From positions 1 to 64,000 of the forward strand of contig JACKKE010000011.1 of the NCBI GenBank assembly GCA_020637595.1: a stretch of DNA of 64,000 nucleotides. Reading direction: 5' to 3'. Source of the DNA: Rhodobacter sp. (GTDB lineage: Bacteria > Pseudomonadota > Alphaproteobacteria > Rhodobacterales > Rhodobacteraceae). Below the pieces are notes generated by a model. That model was not told the origin of the DNA and made no database searches. It saw nothing but the letters and a program-made list of their open reading frames with translations. Positions 11,548 to 17,426 of this stretch are shown piece after piece. Numbering within the stretch: position 1 is the first letter of the stretch; the number at the start of each line of letters is the position of its first letter. The position numbers and the translations under genes were made by a program.

Positions 11548-11568
11548 CGCCTGACCAAGAGCCCCGCC

Positions 11569-11703
11569 ATGCCCACCGACACCGCCTTCACCGAAACGCC
11601 CGCACCGGCCCACACCCCCAGCCTTCCTGCCGGTGCCGGCATCGCGCTGGCGGTGATTGTCGGCTCGCTGATGTGGATCGGCATCTTTGCGATGATCTTG
11701 TGA
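11569..11703 (+). CDS. Small single-pass membrane peptide, 44 residues, function unknown
   Basis: ATG 11569 to TGA 11703. The first ~20 residues are Thr/Pro/Ala-rich (MPTDTAFTETPAPAHTPS), and residues ~23-44 form one hydrophobic helix (IALAVIVGSLMWIGIFAMIL) ending at the C-terminus, so it is probably tail-anchored. The upstream region has only a weak purine patch (AAGAG). A strong terminator begins five bases after the stop, which supports a short discrete transcript. I do not recognise the family. It could be an accessory subunit of a respiratory or transport complex, but nothing in the sequence shows this. Confidence 0.55.
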   Translation: MPTDTAFTETPAPAHTPSLPAGAGIALAVIVGSLMWIGIFAMIL

Positions 11704-11705
11704 AA

Positions 11706-11743
11706 AAGGCGGGCCGCATCGCTGCGACCCGCCCTGTTTTTTC
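11706..11743. terminator. Intrinsic terminator after the small peptide gene; faces argG
   Basis: GGCGGGCCGC-ATCGCT-GCGACCCGCC forms a 10-bp stem with one C/A mismatch and is followed by TGTTTTTTC. The plus-strand U-tract is clear. On the minus strand the preceding A-run (AAAAA) gives a U-tract too, so it can also stop argG transcription. Confidence 0.85.
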
Positions 11744-11758
11744 ACCCGTTTTCAGGGA

Positions 11759-12991
11759 TCAGTCCTTCTTCGCCACCCGCGCGTTGCGCGTCGCGATCAG
11801 CTTCAGGCGCAGTGCGTTCAAGCGGATGAAGCCGGCGGCGTCCTTCTGGTCATAGGCGCCCGCGTCTTCCTCGAAGGTGACGTGCTTTTCCGAATAGAGC
11901 GAATAGTCCGACCAGCGCGCGACCGTCCGCACCGACCCCTTGTAGAGCTTCAGCCGAACCGTGCCGGTGACGTATTCCTGGGTCTTGTCGATCAGCGCCT
12001 GCAGCGCCTCGCGCTCGGGCGAGAACCAGAAGCCGTTATAGATCAGCTCGGCATAGCGCGGCATGACCGAATCTTTCAGGTGACCCGCGCCCGCGTCCAG
12101 CGTGATCTGCTCGATGCCGCGGTGGGCTTCCAGCAGGATGGTGCCGCCGGGGGTCTCGTAGACGCCGCGGGACTTCATGCCGACGAAACGGTTCTCGACA
12201 AAGTCGAGCATACCGATGCCGTGCTTGGACCCGTAGTCGTTCAGCGCGGTCAGGATCGTCGCGGGCGACATCGCCTCGCCGTTGATCGCCACCGCGTCGC
12301 CCTGCTCGAAGGTCACTTCGATGAACTCGGGCGTGTCGGGCGCGTCCTCGACCGGGACGATGCGCTGGGCGACGTAATCGGGGGCCTCGACGCCCGGATC
12401 CTCCAGCACGGTGCCCTCGGACGAGGTGTGCAGCAGGTTCGCGTCAACCGAGAAGGGTGCTTCGCCGCGCTTGTTCTTGGCGATCGGGATCTGGTTCAGC
12501 TCGGCGAATTCCAGCAGCTTCGTGCGCGAGGTCAGATCCCAGATCCGCCAGGGCGCGATCACCTGGATCGACGGGTCCAGCGCCAGCGCCGACAGTTCGA
12601 ACCGCACCTGGTCGTTGCCCTTGCCGGTCGCGCCGTGAGCCACCGCATCGGCGCCGTGCCGGTGGGCGATTTCCACCAGATGCTTCGAGATCAGCGGTCG
12701 CGCGATCGAGGTGCCCAGCAGATAGAGCCCCTCGTAAACCGCGTTGGCGCGGAACATCGGGAAGACGAAATCGCGGACGAATTCCTCGCGCGCATCCAGG
12801 ATATGGATGTTCTCTTCCTTGATGCCCATCATCAGCGCCTTCTGGCGCGCAGGCTCCAGTTCTTCGCCCTGACCGAGGTCGGCGGTGTAGGTAATCACCT
12901 CGCAGCCGTATTCGGTTTGCAGCCATTTCAGGATGATCGAGGTATCGAGGCCGCCGGAATAGGCCAGCACGACTTTCTTGGGCGCGGACAT
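11759..12991 (-). CDS. argG: Argininosuccinate synthase
   Basis: 410 residues, the usual size. It joins citrulline and aspartate in arginine biosynthesis using ATP. The start gives MSAPKKVVLAYSGGLDTS, with the PP-loop ATP motif SGGLDTS near residue 13; other family blocks are GATGKGNDQVRFE and the C-terminal SLYSEKHVTFEED. The open frame continues upstream to 13876 but that extension is low-complexity and antisense to the neighbouring membrane-protein gene, so it was rejected. It is divergent from the gene at 13130. The leader contains a small perfect hairpin at 13054-13070. Confidence 0.96.
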   Translation of the reverse strand: MSAPKKVVLAYSGGLDTSIILKWLQTEYGCEVITYTADLGQGEELEPARQKALMMGIKEENIHILDAREEFVRDFVFPMFRANAVYEGLYLLGTSIARPLISKHLVEIAHRHGADAVAHGATGKGNDQVRFELSALALDPSIQVIAPWRIWDLTSRTKLLEFAELNQIPIAKNKRGEAPFSVDANLLHTSSEGTVLEDPGVEAPDYVAQRIVPVEDAPDTPEFIEVTFEQGDAVAINGEAMSPATILTALNDYGSKHGIGMLDFVENRFVGMKSRGVYETPGGTILLEAHRGIEQITLDAGAGHLKDSVMPRYAELIYNGFWFSPEREALQALIDKTQEYVTGTVRLKLYKGSVRTVARWSDYSLYSEKHVTFEEDAGAYDQKDAAGFIRLNALRLKLIATRNARVAKKD

Positions 12992-13053
12992 GGTAGACTC
13001 CCACAGGGAAGGAAACGCGCACTGGCTATCCGCTTTGTCCGACAGGCGCAACA

Positions 13054-13070
13054 CCTGCTGCGACAGCAGG
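13054..13070. other. Perfect small hairpin in the argG / membrane-protein divergent region
   Basis: CCTGCTG-CGA-CAGCAGG lies 63 bp upstream of argG and 60 bp upstream of the rightward gene. It could be an operator or leader structure. Just to its right, a TTGACT (13074-13079) resembles a -35 box for the rightward gene, but its -10 partner (CTTACT) is weak. Confidence 0.35.
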
Positions 13071-13129
13071 GCGTTGACTCGGGCCCGGGCAACCCCCTTA
13101 CTGGGCAGGGTATCGGCAGGAGTTTCGAG

Positions 13130-13906
13130 ATGGACGGGATCAGGATCTTCATTCACGCAGTGCGGATGGTGCTGGGCAACTTTCCGGTGACGCTCAGGAT
13201 CGGTGGCGCATTGCTGGTGGTGCAGTTCCTGTTGGCACTGATGGCGGGCCAGGCCTATTTCAACGCCGGCACCGGGCAGGGCGCGCTGATGATGAGCGGG
13301 CAGGGATCGCTGGCGATGTTCCTGCTGTCGGTCGCGCGGATCGTTTTCGGCCTGTGGATCGCCGTCGCGTGGCACCGGTTCATCCTGCTCGAGGAAATGC
13401 CGGGCGCCGCCCTGCCGCACTGGAACGGGTCCGCGATCTGGGCCTATTTCAAGGCCGGGGTGATCGTGGCGCTGATCGTCGTTGCCGCGGTGATCCCGAT
13501 GGTGATGCTCGGCAGCTTCCTGATCTTCCCCTTTGTGTCCTCGGGTTCGGCCGAGCCGTCGCTGTTCGTGATGCTGCTGGGGCTGTTGGTCTTCTACCTG
13601 CCGGCGGCCTATATCGGTTACCGCATCGCGCCGATGCTGCCCTCGGCGGCGATCGGCAACCGGCTGAAGCTGGGCGAGGCCTGGTCGGCAACGGCGGGCA
13701 GCGGCGCGGCCTTTGTGCTGCTCGCCCTGGTCTCGCTGCTCGCCGGGTGGCTGCTGAACCTGCCGGCCCTCTATCTGGCGCGCGGGTCGCTGATCCTGGG
13801 TCTGATCTGGGGGACGCTGGCCGAGTGGTTGACGGTCTTTGTCGGCGCCAGCATCCTGACGACGATTCATGGCCACTATGTCGAGAAACGCGAACTCAAT
13901 GCCTGA
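13130..13906 (+). CDS. Integral membrane protein, function unknown
   Basis: 258 residues with about six hydrophobic segments: GGALLVVQFLLALMAG, MFLLSVARIVFGLWIAV, AGVIVALIVVAAVIPMVML, LFVMLLGLLVFYLPAAYIG, AAFVLLALVSLLAGWLL and a final one ending in LTVFVGASILTTI. ATG 13130 has CAGGAG eight bases upstream. No catalytic motif is visible. The layout resembles uncharacterised multipass proteins of Rhodobacteraceae. Its stop overlaps the next gene by 8 bp (ATGCCTGA), suggesting coupling to the thioesterase. Confidence 0.8.
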   Translation: MDGIRIFIHAVRMVLGNFPVTLRIGGALLVVQFLLALMAGQAYFNAGTGQGALMMSGQGSLAMFLLSVARIVFGLWIAVAWHRFILLEEMPGAALPHWNGSAIWAYFKAGVIVALIVVAAVIPMVMLGSFLIFPFVSSGSAEPSLFVMLLGLLVFYLPAAYIGYRIAPMLPSAAIGNRLKLGEAWSATAGSGAAFVLLALVSLLAGWLLNLPALYLARGSLILGLIWGTLAEWLTVFVGASILTTIHGHYVEKRELNA

Positions 13907-14324
13907 CGGAAGACCCGAACTGCTGCGCGGGGTGATGCACCCCTGGCACCACGATATCTTTGGCCATGTGAACGTGCGCCACTATGCGCCGTTCTTCGAC
14001 GATGCGTCGTTCTTTCTCTATACGGCGATGGGCATTCCGATTTCCTGGATGCTCAAGGAGCACGGCGTGCATGTCGTGTCCGCCAAGGCCGAGACGAATT
14101 TCATCAAGGAAACGGTCGCCGGCGACGGGTTCATCATCGACGGCGCGGTCAAGCGGCTGGGGGGGCGGTCGATGACCTTTCATCTGCGGATGATCCACGC
14201 GGAAACCGGCGCGCTGCATGCAACCTATGACCTGACCGAGGTGTTCTTTGACCCCGAAACCCGCGCCTCGGCCCCGATGCCCGAGGCGGTGCGCGAGAGG
14301 CTGGCGCCGTATCTGATCGGCTGA
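13899..14324 (+). CDS. Hotdog-fold acyl-CoA thioesterase (4HBT family)
   Basis: 141 residues. It has the 4-hydroxybenzoyl-CoA thioesterase/YbgC-type active-site segment HDIFGHVNVRHYAPFFDDA, with the Asp-X3-His-Val-Asn pattern, and continues as a single hotdog domain. It is predicted to hydrolyse a short or aromatic acyl-CoA; the substrate is unknown. The start at 13899 overlaps the preceding stop by 8 bp. In-frame ATGs at 13869 and 13878 are possible but would extend into the upstream gene. The LysE gene follows after a few bases. Confidence 0.82.
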   Translation: MPDGRPELLRGVMHPWHHDIFGHVNVRHYAPFFDDASFFLYTAMGIPISWMLKEHGVHVVSAKAETNFIKETVAGDGFIIDGAVKRLGGRSMTFHLRMIHAETGALHATYDLTEVFFDPETRASAPMPEAVRERLAPYLIG

Positions 14325-14329
14325 CGGTG

Positions 14330-14971
14330 ATGGAGTATCTGCCCAGCCTCCTCGGCCTGTCGGTGATGCATCTCTTGATGGCAATGCTGCCCGGGCCCAA
14401 CACCGTGGTGATCAGCTGGGTTTCGGCCACGCGCTCGCGTGGCGAGGGGTTGCAGGTCGTTGCCGGTGTCGTCTGCGCGACGCTGATCTGGGTTGCGCTG
14501 GCCCTTTGGGGGGTCGGCGCGCTGCTGGCGCAGGCGGGGTGGCTTTATCGGCTGCTGCGCTTGGCGGGGGCGGCCTATCTGTTCTATGTCGGCTGGCGGT
14601 TGTTGCGGGCCGGATTAAGGCCGGCCGTCGAAGGCGGCCGCAGCCCGCGACTGGCCGCGCGCAGCCCCTTCGTCAATGGAATGATGACGACGCTGAGCAA
14701 TCCGAAATCGGCGGTGTTCTGGACGTCGGTGTTCCTCGTCGCAGTGCCGTCCCATGCGCCCGGCTGGGTCTATGCCGCGATCCTGGTGCTGGTCACGGTG
14801 CAGACGGCGGTGTGGTATGGGGCAGTGGCGGTGTTCTTTTCGACCGGGCTGGCGCGGCGGGCCTATCTGCGGATGGCCCGGGCGCTGGATCTGCTGGCGG
14901 GCGGGGTCATGGTCGCGCTGGGCCTTCACCTGGCTGATGAAGTCCGCCGCGAGATCGCCAGCGGGGTATGA
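14330..14971 (+). CDS. LysE/RhtB-family amino-acid exporter
   Basis: 213 residues with about six membrane segments, the size of LysE-type translocators. The family N-terminal LLMAMLPGPNTVVISW and the internal NGMMTTLSNPKSAVFWTSVF (the conserved N-P-K motif) are visible. It is predicted to export an amino acid or derivative; which one cannot be read. A GTG one codon earlier is an alternative start. It ends just before a terminator shared with hslU. Confidence 0.9.
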   Translation: MEYLPSLLGLSVMHLLMAMLPGPNTVVISWVSATRSRGEGLQVVAGVVCATLIWVALALWGVGALLAQAGWLYRLLRLAGAAYLFYVGWRLLRAGLRPAVEGGRSPRLAARSPFVNGMMTTLSNPKSAVFWTSVFLVAVPSHAPGWVYAAILVLVTVQTAVWYGAVAVFFSTGLARRAYLRMARALDLLAGGVMVALGLHLADEVRREIASGV

Positions 14972-14999
14972 GGGCCGACGCGAACGCCGGCCCCGTTTC
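14972..14999. terminator. Terminator between convergent LysE gene and hslU
   Basis: GGGCCG-A-CG-CGAA-CG-C-CGGCCC forms a stem with one mismatch closed by a stable CGAA tetraloop, followed by CCGTTTCG. It sits exactly between the two stop codons, and the T-run is short. Confidence 0.65.
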
Positions 15000-15000
15000 G

Positions 15001-16299
15001 TCAGAGGACATACCGGCTCAGATCCGCCGATTTTGCCAGCGCGCCGATGTTTGTCTCGACAAACCCCGCATCCACGGTCACGGCCTGCCCGGCGCGGTCC
15101 GGCGCGGCAAAGCTGAGTTCCTCGAACACCCGTTCCATCACCGTATAAAGCCGGCGCGCGCCGATATTCTCGACCGAGCGGTTCACCTCGGCGGCGATCC
15201 GGGCCAGCGCGGCGATGCCGTCCGGGGTGAAGGTGACGGTGACCTCCTCGGTCCCCATCAACGCCGCGTATTGCCGGGTCAGGGCGTTGTCGGTCTCGGT
15301 CAGGATGCGGACGAAATCCTCTTCGGTCAGCGCCTGCAGTTCGACCCGGATCGGCAACCGGCCCTGCAATTCCGGCAGCAGATCGGACGGCTTCGCCACG
15401 TGGAACGCACCCGAGGCGATGAACAGGATGTGGTCGGTTTTCACCGGCCCGTGCTTGGTGCTGACCGTCGTGCCCTCGATCAGCGGCAGCAGGTCGCGCT
15501 GCACCCCCTCGCGTGACACATCGGCGCCGCGGGTTTCGGCCCGGGCGCAGACCTTGTCGATCTCGTCGAGGAACACGATTCCGTTCTGCTCGACCGCCTC
15601 CAGCGCCGCGGTTTTCACGGTTTCCTCGTCCAAAAGCTTGTCGGCCTCTTCGCTGACCAGCAGTTCATGGCTCTCGGCCACGGTCATCCGCTTCTTCACC
15701 GTGCGCCCGCCGAATGCCTTGCCAAACAGGTCGCCCAGGTTCATCCCCTGCGCCGGCATTCCCGGCATCTCGAACATCGGCATCTGCGGCGCGGTCTCGG
15801 CCACTTCCAGCTCGATCACCGTATCGTCCAGCTCGCCCGCCCGCAGCTTTTTGCGGAACAGATCCCGGGTGCCGGACCGCGCGTCCTTGCCGGCGATCGC
15901 GTCCAGCACCCGCTCCTCGGCGTTCTGTTGGGCGCGGGCACGAACCTCATCGCGCATCTGCTCGCGGGTCATGATCATTGCCGCATCCACCAGATCGCGC
16001 ACGATCTGCTCCACATCGCGGCCGACATAGCCCACTTCGGTGAACTTCGTCGCCTCGACCTTGAGGAACGGCGCGCGCGCAAGCTTGGCCAGACGGCGGC
16101 TGATCTCGGTCTTGCCGACACCGGTCGGGCCGATCATCAGGATGTTCTTGGGGTAAACCTCTTCCTGCATCGCCGGGTCCAGCTGCTTGCGCCGCCAGCG
16201 GTTGCGCAGCGCCACGGCCACGGCGCGCTTGGCGTCGGCCTGGCCGATGATGAAGCGGTCCAGCTCGCTGACGATCTCGCGGGGGGTCAGGTCGGTCAT
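15001..16299 (-). CDS. hslU: HslU (ClpY), ATPase of the HslUV protease
   Basis: 432 residues. This AAA+ unfoldase feeds substrates to HslV. It starts MTDLTPREIVSELDRFIIG and has Walker A GPTGVGKTEISRRLAK, the pore loop EATKFTEVGYVGRDV, Walker B NGIVFLDEIDK, and a C-terminal end LSRYVL that fits the HslV-activating tail. Its start overlaps the hslV stop by 4 bp, so the two are translationally coupled as hslV-hslU. Confidence 0.97.
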   Translation of the reverse strand: MTDLTPREIVSELDRFIIGQADAKRAVAVALRNRWRRKQLDPAMQEEVYPKNILMIGPTGVGKTEISRRLAKLARAPFLKVEATKFTEVGYVGRDVEQIVRDLVDAAMIMTREQMRDEVRARAQQNAEERVLDAIAGKDARSGTRDLFRKKLRAGELDDTVIELEVAETAPQMPMFEMPGMPAQGMNLGDLFGKAFGGRTVKKRMTVAESHELLVSEEADKLLDEETVKTAALEAVEQNGIVFLDEIDKVCARAETRGADVSREGVQRDLLPLIEGTTVSTKHGPVKTDHILFIASGAFHVAKPSDLLPELQGRLPIRVELQALTEEDFVRILTETDNALTRQYAALMGTEEVTVTFTPDGIAALARIAAEVNRSVENIGARRLYTVMERVFEELSFAAPDRAGQAVTVDAGFVETNIGALAKSADLSRYVL

Positions 16300-16853
16300 T
16301 TGCGGATGCTCTCCACCGTCAGGTTGCCGTTCGTGTAGACGCAGATCGAGGCCGCGATGGCCATTGCCTTGCGGGCGATGTCCTCGGCCGGCAAGTCGGT
16401 CTCCATCAGCCCGCGCGCGGCGGCGGCGGCGAAATTCCCGCCCGAGCCGATCGCGGCGATGTCGTATTCGGGTTCCAGCACATCGCCCGCGCCGGTGATC
16501 ACGAACAGCTCATCCCCGTCGGTCACGATCAGCATCGCTTCGAGGTTGCGCAGGTATTTGTCGGTGCGCCAGTCCTTGGCCAGCTCGACGCAGGCGCGGG
16601 CCAGTTGGCCGGGCGTTGCCTCCAGCTTCTTTTCCAGCCGCTCCAGCAGCGTGAAGGCGTCGGCGGTCGAGCCGGCGAAGCCCGCGACCACCTCGCGCCC
16701 GCCGACCTTCAGCCGGCGGACCTTGCGCGCCGTGCCCTTGATCACCGTCTGGCCCAGGCTGACCTGTCCGTCGCCTGCGACCACCACCTCACCGCCGCGC
16801 CGGACCGCCAGAATGGTCGTGCCGTGCCAGCCGGGGAACTTGTCGTCTGCCAT
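16296..16853 (-). CDS. hslV: HslV (ClpQ), peptidase of the HslUV protease
   Basis: 185 residues. It is a threonine peptidase of proteasome type that forms double hexamers. The protein begins MADDKFPGWHGTTIL, so the catalytic threonine that normally follows the initiator Met is preceded by 11 residues and should be exposed by cleavage before T12. Other family blocks are GDGQVSLGQTVIKGTARKVR and the Gly-rich AIGSGGNFAAAAA. ATG 16853 has AAAGGGA upstream; longer in-frame starts were rejected. A heat-shock-like promoter lies 25-56 bp upstream. Confidence 0.96.
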   Translation of the reverse strand: MADDKFPGWHGTTILAVRRGGEVVVAGDGQVSLGQTVIKGTARKVRRLKVGGREVVAGFAGSTADAFTLLERLEKKLEATPGQLARACVELAKDWRTDKYLRNLEAMLIVTDGDELFVITGAGDVLEPEYDIAAIGSGGNFAAAAARGLMETDLPAEDIARKAMAIAASICVYTNGNLTVESIRK

Positions 16854-16877
16854 CGAAATCCCTTTCGGTTGCTTCGC

Positions 16878-16909
16878 CCTATATGGCGGCAGCGGGCCGG
16901 CACAACAAG
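16878..16909 (-). promoter_or_regulatory. Putative heat-shock (sigma-32 type) promoter of hslVU
   Basis: On the minus strand CTTGTTG is followed after 13 bases by CCGCCATATA. This resembles the E. coli sigma-32 consensus CTTGAAA-N11/16-CCCCATNTA. It is suitably placed for a start near 16870 and a short leader. hslVU is a classic heat-shock operon. This is inference from two short boxes. Confidence 0.45.
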
Positions 16910-16955
16910 GACCGCCCCTCTGGCGGGGGCGCGGGGCGGGCGATAAGCTGCGCCG

Positions 16956-17426
16956 ATGACCCCGGTTCACGCCCCCGTTTTCCTGCCCGACCCCGACGCC
17001 ACCGACCGGTTGGCGCGTAGCCTTGCGCCCCATCTTGGGGCGGGGGATGTGCTGTTGCTGCAAGGGCAGATCGGCGCCGGCAAGACCCAATTCGCCCGCG
17101 CCCTGATCCGCGCCCTGACCCGCCCGGACGAGGACGTGCCCTCGCCCACCTTTACCTTGGTGCAGGTCTATGACGCGCCGGGGTTCGAGATCTGGCACGC
17201 CGACCTTTATCGCCTAACGCACCCGGATGAGGCCATCGAACTGGGGCTGCTGGATGCGTTCGAAACCGCTCTGTGTCTGGTCGAATGGCCGGAAAGACTG
17301 GCCGGCGACCAGCCAAAACAGGCTCTGACATTGCAATTTTCGCTGTCTGGCGAGGGGCGAACGGTGGCGTTTCGGTCCGGCGATCCGCGCTGGGCATCCC
17401 GGTTGGAGGGCTTGCCCGATGTTTGA
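16956..17426 (+). CDS. tsaE: TsaE, ATPase of the tRNA t6A biosynthesis complex
   Basis: 156 residues. It is a P-loop protein that supports TsaB/TsaD in making N6-threonylcarbamoyl-adenosine on tRNA. Walker A is GQIGAGKT (37-44). PSPTFTLVQVYD and the downstream HADLYRL and LVEWPERL are TsaE signatures. It overlaps the addB start by 8 bp. In several Rhodobacterales I recall a sugar kinase and a nucleotidyltransferase gene between tsaE and addB; here they are absent. Confidence 0.94.
   Translation: MTPVHAPVFLPDPDATDRLARSLAPHLGAGDVLLLQGQIGAGKTQFARALIRALTRPDEDVPSPTFTLVQVYDAPGFEIWHADLYRLTHPDEAIELGLLDAFETALCLVEWPERLAGDQPKQALTLQFSLSGEGRTVAFRSGDPRWASRLEGLPDV

Noticed and set aside
11759..13876. Very long minus-strand open frame extending argG N-terminally by ~295 residues
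   Set aside because: The extension is low-complexity, antisense to the membrane-protein gene, and argG has a canonical start at 12991.
11882..13906. Long plus-strand open frame covering argG antisense
   Set aside because: Only the part from 13130 has a proper start, membrane helices and a ribosome-binding site; the rest is a shadow of argG.
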